From the NCBI RefSeq assembly GCF_016458275.1, contig NZ_JAEMHM010000008.1, positions 62,001-126,000 of the forward strand: 64,000 nucleotides of DNA, written 5' to 3'. The stretch comes from Geomesophilobacter sediminis. Its GTDB lineage: Bacteria > Desulfobacterota > Desulfuromonadia > Geobacterales > Geobacteraceae. The notes under the pieces were generated by a model, which saw only the letters and a list, made by a program, of their open reading frames with translations, did not search any database and was not told the origin of the DNA. Below, one piece after another: positions 17,752 to 26,419 of this stretch. A program made the translations under genes and the position numbers. How positions within the stretch are numbered: the first letter of the stretch is position 1; each line of letters begins with the position of its first letter.

Positions 17752-18936
17752 ATGTCCGCAATCCACAAGAAGAGCCCCGGAGAGATCCTGCTGATCGCCT
17801 GCACGATCAGCTTCTTCTGCTTCCTCGGCTCCTACATGCGTATCCCCATCGTCCCTCTCTTCGCCATTTCCCTGGGCGCCGACACGGTCCAGGTAGGCAT
17901 CATCAACAGCGCCTTCATGCTGGTGGCCGGGGCGCTCTCCATCCCCTCCGGTTTGGTCTCCGACCGGCTCGGACGCCGCATACCGCTGCTTCTCGGTCTG
18001 GTGCTTTTGGGCGGCTCCTCCTTTCTCCTCTACTGGAGCCGCTCTCCCTGGGAGATGGCTGGGATCTACCTCCTCTTCGGGATGGGACTTTCCGCCTTCT
18101 CTCCGACCCTCATGTCGTATGTCGCCGATGTCACGCCGCCCGAGGTCCTGGGGCAGGCTTACGGCTGGTACACCATGGCTTTGTACGGCGGGATGACCTT
18201 GGGGCCCGCCGCCGGCGGCTTTCTGGGCACCGCGGTCGGCCTGCGGCCGGTCTTCCTGGTCTCCGGCGGGCTGATCCTGGCGATGTTCTGCGTCGCCCTG
18301 GTTCTGCTCCCGCACCCTCCCGAACGCCACGGTGTTCACCGGCAGCAGCTATTGCCGGCCCTGCGCGAGCTTTCGCGCAACCGCTCGCTTCTGGCCTGCC
18401 TGAGCGCCACCTTCGGCACCTGTTTCGGGTTCGGGATGTTCGTGACCTTCATGCCCCTTTACATCCGCAGCCACGGGATGGGGACCACCCAGGTCGGCTT
18501 CGTCTTCGCGGCGCAGTCTCTCGCCAACGCGCTCTCCCGCCTGCCGACCGGGAAGTTCAGCGACCGGGTGGGGGACCGGAGCGTCTTCGTCAAAGGGGGG
18601 ATCGCGGTCTTCGCCCTGGCACTGGCCGGCTTCGGTGCCTGCACGTCGGTCGGCTCGCTCATGGCGGTCGCCGCGCTGATGGGGATCAGCATGGGGATGG
18701 CGTTCACCGCCATCGGCGCGCTCATTGCCGACGTGGTGCCGCGCGAGATGCGGGGACTGGCGATGGGGTGCTACAACACCTGCGTCTATGCGGGGTTGCT
18801 GGCTTGTGCGGCGGGGATGGGGGCGGTGATCAAATCGGCGGGGTTTGCCACCGCCTTCGTGATCAACGGAGCGATGGCGGCCGCGGTGCTCTTTCTCTTC
18901 AGTCGGCTTTACCGGAAGCAGGCACCGGCAGGGTAG
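17752..18936 (+). CDS. MFS transporter
   Basis: A 394-residue inner-membrane protein with 12 predicted helices. The signature between helices 2 and 3 is SDRLGRRIPL, and the repeat in the second half is SDRVGDRSVF. It resembles drug/metabolite MFS exporters, but the substrate is unknown. The ribosome site is poor; the start is placed at the Met before the first hydrophilic segment. Confidence 0.88.
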   Translation: MSAIHKKSPGEILLIACTISFFCFLGSYMRIPIVPLFAISLGADTVQVGIINSAFMLVAGALSIPSGLVSDRLGRRIPLLLGLVLLGGSSFLLYWSRSPWEMAGIYLLFGMGLSAFSPTLMSYVADVTPPEVLGQAYGWYTMALYGGMTLGPAAGGFLGTAVGLRPVFLVSGGLILAMFCVALVLLPHPPERHGVHRQQLLPALRELSRNRSLLACLSATFGTCFGFGMFVTFMPLYIRSHGMGTTQVGFVFAAQSLANALSRLPTGKFSDRVGDRSVFVKGGIAVFALALAGFGACTSVGSLMAVAALMGISMGMAFTAIGALIADVVPREMRGLAMGCYNTCVYAGLLACAAGMGAVIKSAGFATAFVINGAMAAAVLFLFSRLYRKQAPAG

Positions 18937-18980
18937 GGGGGGGACTTCGTTCCCAGCGGCGCTGTTTTTTGGATTAAAAG

Positions 18981-19058
18981 GCTTCGCGCCAGGAATGGCG
19001 CTCCCACAGGGTAAGTAGCAGCCCCTCGGCTGTGGGCGGGCCACTCTTGGCGCGAATT
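18981..19058. repeat. Dispersed hairpin repeat family 1, rearranged copy
   Basis: The arms are in swapped order: TTCGCGCCAGGAATGGCGCT with CCCACAGG comes first, then GGCTGTGGGC and CTTGGCGCGAATTCC. It lies between convergent genes. Confidence 0.65.
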
Positions 19059-19112
19059 CCCTAACGGCAGCGTTCGATGCTGCGATAGTAGCGCCTGCTG
19101 CGGCTGGATGAC

Positions 19113-19766
19113 CTATGCCATACCCCGCCGCGTATCAAGCTGCACGGAGACGTGGTGCGGGGGGACCTTCGCTGCCAGAACGTTCACCAGGTGGAGGTCG
19201 TGGATGCCGGAGAGCAGTGCCAGGGCGTGCTTCGCCAATTCCCGTGGCGCGTGACCGGTCAGATGGGCGAGCCGTGCCGCGTTGTCGGGCACGGTCACCA
19301 GGACGCCGTACTCCCCGTCGTCGAAGCGCAGGGCGAACCAGGTCGTGGTCCTCGGTTCGTCCCGCACCAGGGGGGCTGCCGCCAGCAGGAGTTCCTCTAC
19401 CTCTTCCTCTTGGTTTGTCTTGGCCGTGAAACTGAAGTAGGTCCCCTTGGTATCGTCCTGAAGCGATTCCCGTTCCGGGAGCTTGTTCGTGAGGATGACG
19501 GCATTTCTGAAAACCGGCGCTGAATGGAGAAGGTCGGTCTGTACGATCGCTCGGCCGGCCCTTCCTTCCCGATGCGCGCTCCGGGCGGCCTCGTCGGGAA
19601 ATGCGGCGAAGATGCCGTATTCGGAGCGTCCGAAGCGGATGGCGAACCAAGCGACGGTGTCGACCTCGTCGCGCACCATGGGGACGAGCGACATCAGCAA
19701 CTCCTCAACCTCGGCGTCCAGGCCCGGCTTTGCTTCCAATTTCACCAGCAATCCATGACTTACCAT
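19113..19766 (-). CDS. Tandem antibiotic-biosynthesis-monooxygenase-fold protein
   Basis: A 217-residue cytoplasmic protein made of two copies of the ABM-type dimeric ferredoxin-like fold. Each has the same landmarks: VRDE-x-DTVAWFAIRFGRSEYGIF in repeat 1 and VRDEPRTTTWFALRFDDGEYG in repeat 2, followed by FPDEAAR/VPDNAAR. GGGAGG precedes the start. No catalytic role can be assigned; the fold is used by quinol monooxygenases and haem-degrading enzymes and also by inert proteins. Confidence 0.8.
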   Translation of the reverse strand: MVSHGLLVKLEAKPGLDAEVEELLMSLVPMVRDEVDTVAWFAIRFGRSEYGIFAAFPDEAARSAHREGRAGRAIVQTDLLHSAPVFRNAVILTNKLPERESLQDDTKGTYFSFTAKTNQEEEVEELLLAAAPLVRDEPRTTTWFALRFDDGEYGVLVTVPDNAARLAHLTGHAPRELAKHALALLSGIHDLHLVNVLAAKVPPHHVSVQLDTRRGMA

Positions 19767-19825
19767 CTGCCTCCCCCTTTGCCCGCGGCCCAACGGACGT
19801 CCCATCCCCGAAAGTGTATACAATT

Positions 19826-19854
19826 ATTGTGGTCTAATTTTTTCGGTGTGTCAA
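19826..19854 (-). promoter_or_regulatory. Sigma-70 promoter of the ABM-fold gene
   Basis: On the minus strand TTGACA and CACAAT are spaced by 17 bases, 60 bases before the start codon. Confidence 0.5.
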
Positions 19855-19975
19855 TGAAGATAGCAGCGGCTCGATCTTAACGATATGAGGGCAATTTCGA
19901 AATCCCAAAACCCAATCCCCCCGGGCCCCTTTGTAAATAAAGGGGGACCAAAGGACCTCAGGGATGATCAGAACC

Positions 19976-20007
19976 AAAAAAGCCCGGAAAAATATCCGGG
20001 CTTTTTT
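19976..20007 (-). terminator. Terminator of the small Cys-rich gene, possibly bidirectional
   Basis: AAAAAAGCCCGGA and TCCGGGCTTTTTT form a symmetrical stem; it lies 40 bases after the end of the minus-strand small gene. Confidence 0.85.
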
Positions 20008-20047
20008 GACGTGCGGAAAGGGTGGGACTTCGTTGCCGGCCGTTTGC

Positions 20048-20224
20048 TCAGCGCGAGCCGTTCAGGCGTACCGGGCTGCAGAGACTGGAAGGATCGTGGG
20101 CCCGGGCACCGCACTTGGCGCAGCAGGCGGTTGCCTCGTCGGAGAGTTTGTTGAGCAAACGGTCGTTTTCGATCATGCAGATCTTGTCGTTCAGGCTTTG
20201 GTGGCTATTTCCCTCGCGTTTCAT
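20048..20224 (-). CDS. Small cysteine-rich protein
   Basis: A 58-residue protein with Cys-Cys-x-x-Cys followed by a further Cys (ACCAKCGARAHDPSSLC), a possible metal-binding knuckle. AAGGAG stands seven bases upstream of the ATG, and a strong terminator follows, which supports a real gene. No signal peptide. Function unknown; a DNA- or RNA-binding zinc knuckle or a redox role are equally possible. Confidence 0.65.
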   Translation of the reverse strand: MKREGNSHQSLNDKICMIENDRLLNKLSDEATACCAKCGARAHDPSSLCSPVRLNGSR

Positions 20225-20343
20225 ATGGCATCTCCTTCTCATATTAGAGAGTCGCGTCCTGCGGTCTAATTACATCATACCACCACCACTGCGCAAGTTG
20301 TTGTTGAAATTAAAAATCAATTACCTGCCGGGAGGCCAATATC

Positions 20344-20380
20344 GCCCTCACCCCGACCCTCTCCCGGGGGGCGAGGGGGG
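20344..20380. repeat. Dispersed repeat family 3 (CCTCACCCC type)
   Basis: CCCTCACCCCGACCCTCTCC followed by CGGGGGGCGAGGGG. It lies upstream of the small Cys-rich gene and downstream of dnaE2. Confidence 0.7.
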
Positions 20381-20498
20381 CGAACCGCAGAGGTTCAAGC
20401 GCCCGAGGAATACCGGGAACCCGGAGCGGTTCCGGTTTATCCCGCTTCATCCCGATCCCGATCATCCCGGTTGAAACGTAGGCCCCGGCCCTTGGTGA

Positions 20499-23486
20499 CT
20501 AGCTTAGGAAATCCAACCATTTGACCCGCAAGGTCGGGACCCCGAACTCCACCTCCACCGCCCCCTTCATGACATACGGCCGCTTCTGCGAAAGCTTGCG
20601 ACAAAACCGCGCATAGACCTCGGGGAAGAAGGTGGTGTCGAAGATCGCCGTGGTGTCCTCGAAGGAGACGAACTCCATCGGCCGGCCGTGCTTGTCCTCC
20701 ACGGTCTTGGTCGTGATCCACCACCCCACCATGGTCACCCATTTCCCGGCGTGCTCCAGCATCCGCGATGCCCGGATCGGCTTGCGCTGCAGACACTCCT
20801 CCCGGTACAGCGTCAATGGGTGCCGCGAGACCAAAAATCCCAGACTCTCCACCTCCTGGCGCAGCACCGTTGCCTCGTCGTAGGGAGGTGGCTCGGGGAG
20901 CTCGGTCTTTTGCTCGAATAAAAGCGCCGTTGCCTGCTGCTGGAAGTGGAGCAGTTCCCAGAGCAGGGCCGGGCGGCGCTCCTTCCCCTCCACCCCATCG
21001 AAACATCCCGCCCGCACCAGCCGCTCCGCATCGCTCCTGGTTACCCGGGCGCGCCGTAAAAACTCGCCGAACGAAGCGAATCTTCCCCTTTCCTCGCGCT
21101 CTTGGAGGAGCTTGCCCGCGCCGTCGCGGGTCAGCCCGTCCACCTGCATCAGCCCGACCCGCACCCAGTCGTCCTTCCCGGTGTAGTGGTGCTCGCTCTC
21201 GTTGATGTCCGGGGCAAGGACGGTCAGCCCGAGCCGCCGGCTCTCCGAGAGGTAGGCAAAGGCGGAGTAGTAGCCCCCCTGGTTGGAGATCACCGCCGCC
21301 ATGAATTCCGCCGGATAGTTCGCCTTCAAGTACGACGCCTTCGCGCTCAGGTGCGCGTAGCTTGCCGAATGCGGCTTGCAGAAGGAGTATCCGGCGAAGG
21401 AGAGGATCTGATCCCAGATCGACTGCAGCACGGGCTCGGTGACGCCGCGCTCAAGTCCGCCGCTGAAGAACAGCTTCCGGTAGTCGGCCAGCCGTTTCTC
21501 CCGGTGCTTCTTGGTGATCACCTTGCGCAGCTGATCGCCGTCGAAGGCGGAGAAGCCGGCGAGTTCCATGGCGATCTGGGTGATCTGCTCCTGGTAGATG
21601 GCGATCCCGTAGGTCTCGCCGAGCACCCCCTCCAGCAGGGGATGCAGGTGCTGCCACGGCTTGCCGTGGAGCCGCGCCACGTATTCCTGAATGAAGCTGT
21701 TCGCCGCGGGCCGAATGATGGAAGAGGCCTGCACCAGGACCTCAAAGATGTCGAGCTCCTCGGTGCCCGGCGCCGGTACGTCACCCCAGATCTTGCGCAA
21801 CAGGAGCCGGATCGACGGCGACTCCAGGTAAAAGCACCCCATGGTGCGGCCGCGGCGCAGGATGTTGCAGGTCTTGCCGTCCTCCAGCGGTTGCCACGAG
21901 GCGTAGTCGATCTCGATGCCGCGCCCGCGCTTCACCGCAGCCAGCGCGTCGCGCACCACGGCCAGGGAGCGGTTCCCCAGGATGTCGATCTTCACCAGCC
22001 CGCTGTCCTCGGCCTGGTCCTTCTCCCACTGGATGAGCGGCAGCCCCTTGCGGGAAACCTCCACCGGGACATAGCGGCGGATCTCGTCCGGGACGATGAT
22101 CAGCCCGCCGCAGTGCAGGGAGAGGTGGCGCAGGTGCCCTTTGAGACGCTGGGCGGTCGCCATGATCTCCAGCCAGTCCGCCGAAAGGGTCTCGCCGCGG
22201 AAAAGCGGGTGCGCCGCCACCGCGCCGACCGTCTGGTCCGCCTTCCAGAACCCCGAGATCCGCTCGGTCATTTCCTTGATTTCCAGATCGGTGAGGCCGT
22301 AGACCTTCGCCACCTCCCGCAGCGCCGAGCGCCCCTTGAAGCCGATCTGGTTGGCGACCATGGCGGCGCGCTGCGAGCCGTAGCGGGCGAAGGCGAAGTC
22401 GAGCACCGCGTCCCGCTCATCCCAGGGAAAGTCGATGTCGATGTCGGGGGGATCGATACGCCCCGGGTTGAGGAAGCGCTCGAAGAAGAGGTTGTGGCGG
22501 ATCGGGTCGACGTGGGTGATGCCGAGGGCATAGGCGACCAGCGAGGCTGCGGCGCTTCCCCGGCCGCAGGTCCGCTCCGACTGGTTCGAGATCTCCTCCA
22601 CCACCAGGAAGTAATGGGCAAATCCCTTGTCCCGGATGATGCTGAGCTCCTTTTGCAGCCGCGCCTCCACCTTCCCGTCGATCGTCCCGTAGCGCCAGAG
22701 GGCCCCGGCGCGGGCCCGGCGCTCCAGCTCCTGGAAGGCCGCATCGTCACCCAGGCTGCGGAAGGCGGGGAATATGGTGCGGGAGAAGTCCCAGTCGGTG
22801 CGGCAGCGTGCCGCGATGGCCTCGGCGTTTTCCAAGGACTCGGGGCAGTGGGGGAAAAACTCCGCGATCCGCGCCGGTGTCAGCAAAAAATTCGCGTCGC
22901 TGGCGGTGTCCTCCGGGGTGAGCCGCGAAAGCTTGCTGTTCCGGTGGATCGCCCGGATGACCCGGTGCAGGTGCAGGTCGTCGCGCTCCAGGAACAGGGC
23001 GCGCGAGGTGGCGACCGGCGGGAGCTTCAGATCGCGGGAGAGCGCCAGGGCGCGGTGCAGGTTGTGTCCGGGCGACAGTTCGGCGAAGAGGTCGTCGGCG
23101 GATTTGCGCTTGAGCTCGGCGAGGAGTCTGGCGTCGTCGCTGATGACGATGACGCCGCGGCGGAACTCGGCGAGGGCGCGGATGAGGTCGAAGTTGCGGC
23201 GGCAGTGCAGGTCGGAGATGAGCCGGGAGATGTTGGCGTACCCTTCCTCGTCGCGGGCCAAAAGGACGGCGCGGTTGGCTGCTGTTACCGCCTCGGTGCC
23301 GATGATCGGCGCGATGCCCGCGTCGCGGGCGGCGTCGACGAAGCGGGGGATGGCATAGAAGCCGTTTCGGTCGGTGAGCGCCAGGGTGGAGTAACCCATC
23401 TGACGCGCGGCGGCGCAGAGCGTCTCCGGGGAATGAACGCCCCAGTTGGGAGAATAGGAAGAATGAACGTGGAGATGGACGAACAT
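20499..23486 (-). CDS. dnaE2: Error-prone DNA polymerase III alpha-type subunit (ImuC/DnaE2)
   Basis: A 995-residue C-family polymerase used in SOS-induced translesion synthesis. The N-terminal PHP domain begins FVHLHVHSSYS. The polymerase active site DIDIDFPW is near residue 348. A helix-hairpin region follows near 760-800 and an OB-fold ends the protein (WVTMVGWWIT, about 905 on). The length is that of DnaE2, shorter than replicative DnaE. It lies downstream of lexA and imuB in the same direction, separated from imuB by a 322-base stretch full of repeats. Confidence 0.92.
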   Translation of the reverse strand: MFVHLHVHSSYSPNWGVHSPETLCAAARQMGYSTLALTDRNGFYAIPRFVDAARDAGIAPIIGTEAVTAANRAVLLARDEEGYANISRLISDLHCRRNFDLIRALAEFRRGVIVISDDARLLAELKRKSADDLFAELSPGHNLHRALALSRDLKLPPVATSRALFLERDDLHLHRVIRAIHRNSKLSRLTPEDTASDANFLLTPARIAEFFPHCPESLENAEAIAARCRTDWDFSRTIFPAFRSLGDDAAFQELERRARAGALWRYGTIDGKVEARLQKELSIIRDKGFAHYFLVVEEISNQSERTCGRGSAAASLVAYALGITHVDPIRHNLFFERFLNPGRIDPPDIDIDFPWDERDAVLDFAFARYGSQRAAMVANQIGFKGRSALREVAKVYGLTDLEIKEMTERISGFWKADQTVGAVAAHPLFRGETLSADWLEIMATAQRLKGHLRHLSLHCGGLIIVPDEIRRYVPVEVSRKGLPLIQWEKDQAEDSGLVKIDILGNRSLAVVRDALAAVKRGRGIEIDYASWQPLEDGKTCNILRRGRTMGCFYLESPSIRLLLRKIWGDVPAPGTEELDIFEVLVQASSIIRPAANSFIQEYVARLHGKPWQHLHPLLEGVLGETYGIAIYQEQITQIAMELAGFSAFDGDQLRKVITKKHREKRLADYRKLFFSGGLERGVTEPVLQSIWDQILSFAGYSFCKPHSASYAHLSAKASYLKANYPAEFMAAVISNQGGYYSAFAYLSESRRLGLTVLAPDINESEHHYTGKDDWVRVGLMQVDGLTRDGAGKLLQEREERGRFASFGEFLRRARVTRSDAERLVRAGCFDGVEGKERRPALLWELLHFQQQATALLFEQKTELPEPPPYDEATVLRQEVESLGFLVSRHPLTLYREECLQRKPIRASRMLEHAGKWVTMVGWWITTKTVEDKHGRPMEFVSFEDTTAIFDTTFFPEVYARFCRKLSQKRPYVMKGAVEVEFGVPTLRVKWLDFLS

Positions 23487-23504
23487 GATTGAACTCGATT
23501 TTGA

Positions 23505-23805
23505 AGGCGAAGCGCACCGCAGAGGTCGCAGAGGAACGCAGAGGAAAAGCTTTCAGTAACAGGGATGAACAGGTAAAACCCGCATACATCCCCCTTTGGC
23601 AAAGGGGGGCGGGGGGGATTTGTTTCTGAGGTTCTCGATTGAAAGCGAGACTAGTGTCGACACCCAGTTGGGCCGGTACTTCGATCGCCTAAGGCATGTG
23701 TGCTGGAAGCACCGTCCCATCCAGCCCATCCTGGGCATCCTGGTTCGTGAAAAAAGGTTTTCCTCCGTGTCCCTCCGCGCCCTCTGCGGTGTGCTTGGAG
23801 CGTGG
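23505..23805. repeat. Repeat-filled spacer between imuB and dnaE2
   Basis: CACCGCAGAGG-type units at 23510-23550 and an inverted set at 23761-23796 (CCCTCTGCGGTG) flank a family-4 repeat at 23588-23621 (CCCCCTTTGGCAAAGGGGGG). I see no gene here. The inverted flanks could fold the whole spacer. Confidence 0.65.
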
Positions 23806-23808
23806 GTG

Positions 23809-25068
23809 TTACCCGCCCCGCGTGGTCACCGTCATGTACCGCGTCCGCTCCGGGTCCCAGTCCCCCTGCACCTCCACCACCTGTTCCCTGCGCGGTGCCA
23901 CGATTCCTCTTCCCCATTGGAGCACCTCCCTGCCGTGCTTCTCCCGCAGCTGGTCCAGGGTCCGCTGCAACGCCTCCTGCTGACGCGAGACTCCCTTGCG
24001 CTCCGGCGGCGGCGCGAAGAGCTCCATTTGCCCTGCCGCCTGCGCCACCTGGTCGCAGGAAAGCCGCAAGCCCCGCACCTTCTGCCGCCTTTTGCTGGTT
24101 GTAAGGAACAGTTTTTCCACTGCGACGAAAAGTAACAGGTCAAACGCCGTCGGCTCGTCCAGAACCTTCTTTCCCTCTTCGGAGACCCCGTCGGCGTAGC
24201 TGATGGAAAGGGTGATCTTCCTTGCCTCCTTCCCCAGTCGCCGCAGTCGCAGCCCGCATCCCTCCACCAGGCGGAGCAGTTCGCTCAGGATGATCCGGTC
24301 GTCGTTTTCCTCCTCCGCCAGCAGCCCCTCCTCGACGATTTCGGTGGTTCGCCGCGGCGGCTGCACCGGGGAACGGTCGATCCCCCGGGCCCGGTCGTGC
24401 AAAAGCGGGGCGAACGGCCCCACCGCCAGCCGCAACTGCGGCACCGACAGCTCCGCCACCTGTTCCACCCACTGCAGGTTCAGGTCGCGAAACAACAGGA
24501 GCTGGCGCGACTCGCCCACCCCCGGCAGCACCGACACCGGAAACGGTGCCAGGAAGTTCCGCTCCGATCCGTGGAAAACGTCGTACACCCCCGGCTCCGG
24601 AAGGGCGTCGGCGGCGACCCGCGAGACCAGTTTGTTCAATCCGGTTCCCGCCATCGCCTGAAGCCCCAGCTCCCCGGCGATCGACTTTTCCAACCGGGCC
24701 GCTACGTCCCGCGCCGGCCCGAAGAGGCGCCGGGAGGCGGTGACATCGAGGAAAACCCGCCCCACCCCCGGCTCGACGAGCGGGGTGAACTCCTCGGAGA
24801 GCTCGGCGAGTTTCCGGCTCCCCTTGCTGAGGAGGTCGGGATCGGGGGGAATCACGATGAGGGAGGGACAGACCTTGCGGGCCCGGAAGATCGGGGTTCC
24901 CGCGAAGACCCCCTCGGCGGCGGCCTCGGCGGAGACGCTTTGCAAGAGGGCGCGTTCCGAGTTGAGCGGCGCGACCGCGACCGGCCGCTGCCTGAGCTGG
25001 GAGTGGACCGCCCGCGCCAGGGCGATCGGGAAGGCGGGGACGGTTATGTGGAGGATTTCCCGGACCAC
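23809..25068 (-). CDS. imuB: ImuB-type Y-family polymerase-like protein
   Basis: A 419-residue Y-family relative that acts as the hub of the ImuA/B/DnaE2 mutasome. The N-terminus ILHITVPAFPIA lacks the DxD of active Y-family polymerases, and the GVGRVFLDVT segment lacks the SxDE pair, so it is probably catalytically dead, as known ImuB is. Its start overlaps the 3' end of lexA by 25 bases, which ties its expression to LexA. No imuA is present; LexA occupies that position. Confidence 0.88.
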   Translation of the reverse strand: MVREILHITVPAFPIALARAVHSQLRQRPVAVAPLNSERALLQSVSAEAAAEGVFAGTPIFRARKVCPSLIVIPPDPDLLSKGSRKLAELSEEFTPLVEPGVGRVFLDVTASRRLFGPARDVAARLEKSIAGELGLQAMAGTGLNKLVSRVAADALPEPGVYDVFHGSERNFLAPFPVSVLPGVGESRQLLLFRDLNLQWVEQVAELSVPQLRLAVGPFAPLLHDRARGIDRSPVQPPRRTTEIVEEGLLAEEENDDRIILSELLRLVEGCGLRLRRLGKEARKITLSISYADGVSEEGKKVLDEPTAFDLLLFVAVEKLFLTTSKRRQKVRGLRLSCDQVAQAAGQMELFAPPPERKGVSRQQEALQRTLDQLREKHGREVLQWGRGIVAPRREQVVEVQGDWDPERTRYMTVTTRGG

Positions 25069-25664
25069 TTTCGATAAAACCTCATGGAGCCGACCAGCAC
25101 CCCGCGGATGCGGAAGTCGTCGTCGGCCGTGACGACGATGGGACTCATCGCCGCGTTGGCCGGGTGGAGCTCGATGTGGTCCCCCCGGTGCAGGTACTTC
25201 TTGATGGTGATCGAGCCGTTCACCTCCGCGATCACCGTCTGGCCGTTCTCGGCGACCGGCTGCGGGTGGACGGCGACGTAGTCGCCGTCCATGATCCCCA
25301 TCTCCACCATGGAGTCGCCGCGGACCTCGTACACGACGTTACCCGGGCTTGCCATGGAAGAGGGGACCTCGATCACGTCCGGCAGGTCGAACGCCTCCAC
25401 CGGTTTTCCCGCCGCGACGATGCCGACCAAGGGAAGCTCCGCGGTGGCCGAGGTGGTGAGGGTCTCGGTGATCTGCACCCCCCGTTTGGCGTTCCAGCGG
25501 CGGGAGAGGTGGCCGTCCCGTTCCAGGAGGCGGAGGTAGTGCTGCACCGTGCCGAGCGACTGGAAGCCGCAGCTTTGGGCGATCTCCTGCTGCGTGGGCT
25601 GGTAGCCGTTTCGCTCCGCATAGTGCGCGATGAAGTCCAGCACCTTCTTCTGCTTAGGCGTCAT
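25044..25664 (-). CDS. lexA: LexA repressor
   Basis: SOS repressor of 206 residues. Winged-helix N-terminus MTPKQKKVLDFI with recognition region about 27-45; self-cleavage site AAG (Ala85-Gly86); catalytic Ser118 in RGDSM and Lys155 in TIKKYL. GGAGGGGG precedes the ATG. It heads the imuB-dnaE2 operon and so would repress its own mutasome. A second lexA elsewhere in the genome is possible, as such cassettes often carry a dedicated copy. Confidence 0.93.
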   Translation of the reverse strand: MTPKQKKVLDFIAHYAERNGYQPTQQEIAQSCGFQSLGTVQHYLRLLERDGHLSRRWNAKRGVQITETLTTSATAELPLVGIVAAGKPVEAFDLPDVIEVPSSMASPGNVVYEVRGDSMVEMGIMDGDYVAVHPQPVAENGQTVIAEVNGSITIKKYLHRGDHIELHPANAAMSPIVVTADDDFRIRGVLVGSMRFYRKWSGKSST

Positions 25665-25695
25665 ACCCCCTCCGTGGTCTTACATCTTGTCTCGC

Positions 25696-25724
25696 AGGAT
25701 ACTCGTAAGTTGGTCGCAAGTCAA
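25696..25724 (-). promoter_or_regulatory. Promoter of the lexA-imuB-dnaE2 operon
   Basis: On the minus strand TTGACT and TATCCT lie 17 bases apart; the spacer holds the near-palindromic ACTTACGAGT, a candidate LexA operator. The operator assignment is a guess; the promoter spacing is clear. Confidence 0.6.
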
Positions 25725-25838
25725 GGGGCGGCGGAAGCCGACTCTTGAGATATCTGGTGGATGGTAGAAGGTGGTGCAACTCGGTAGAAGTCTCGTGCCG
25801 AAGCCTTCCCAATCGTGAAACCGTTGTGCGGCGCATAG

Positions 25839-25872
25839 CCGTCATATATGACAGTTGCGCGCCTAGTGACGG
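25839..25872 (+). promoter_or_regulatory. 34-bp enhancer element, copy A
   Basis: Begins with CCGTCATATATGACAG and ends TAGTGACGG, so it has all three half-sites (inverted at 1-6, direct at 11-16 and 29-34). It is 85 bp from its -24 box, about one helical turn closer than in the other nine copies. Confidence 0.85.
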
Positions 25873-25957
25873 AATGTCCTGACGGCTTTTGCGCGCCCTT
25901 TATGCTATGTCGCGTAATTTGGTAATTAAAACATCAAGATGGGTCGGCTAACTCCAG

Positions 25958-25973
25958 TGGCATGTTACCTGCT
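25958..25973 (+). promoter_or_regulatory. Sigma-54 promoter A (FPYW lipoprotein-hydrolase-mlaA)
   Basis: TGGCATGTTACCTGCT: GG and GC spaced by 10 bases; one deviation (CTGC for TTGC). The expected start of transcription is about 12 bases further on, leaving a 190-base leader. Confidence 0.8.
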
Positions 25974-26174
25974 CTTTCCTTGTTGGCTGGGCCTGAAATG
26001 GATGCCCGATGCCTCCATCCTGAGCGACGGCCAGCGGTGCCGGATCAATTTCCGGAGGAACGCAACGTTCGGTACCGGATGCCACCGGGGAAACTACCCG
26101 GCAAGGAGCACCTTTTCCGGCCGAAGCTGATCGCATGGGCATGCAAACGGATAGAAAAAGAAAAGGAGCAGGTA

Positions 26175-26345
26175 ATGAAAAGGTCATCAATCCTATCCTC
26201 GCTGGTTCTTTTCGTCGCAGCCCTCATGTTGTCGGGCTGCATTTTTCCTTATTGGGGGGACGACGGCCGGGGGAGTGGTGGTGGAAGGGGACGTGGCGGC
26301 GGATACGGTGAAGGGCATCATGAAGGCGGGCATCACGAACGGTGA
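26175..26345 (+). CDS. Small FPYW lipoprotein, Gly/His-rich tail (paralogue 1)
   Basis: A 56-residue lipoprotein: signal peptide, lipobox LSGC (Cys 21), then CIFPYWGDDGRG and a tail of Gly, Arg and His that could bind metal or anionic polymer. AAAGGAGCAGGTA precedes the ATG. A paralogue with the same CxFPYWxDDG core heads another sigma-54 operon near 49.2 kb. First gene of promoter unit A. Function unknown. Confidence 0.8.
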   Translation: MKRSSILSSLVLFVAALMLSGCIFPYWGDDGRGSGGGRGRGGGYGEGHHEGGHHER

Positions 26346-26419
26346 GCTATGCCACTACCCAGGCCCACACCGATTCCGGCAAGCGTCTTCTGCATCGTAA
26401 TTCCGGAAGGAGTTTCTGC

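Noticed and set aside
21102-23492. Open frame of 796 codons antisense to dnaE2
   Set aside because: It mirrors the codon pattern of the polymerase gene; its translation is rich in Arg/Gly/Val with no family motif. Similar long antisense frames at 12378-14213, 16930-18339, 26333-27631, 28453-30939, 38603-40303, 56807-58846 and 59739-61532 were rejected for the same reason.
25880-26160. Frames overlapping the leader of unit A (for example 25962-26345)
   Set aside because: They cross the sigma-54 promoter and are out of frame with the lipoprotein, which has its own ribosome site and lipobox.
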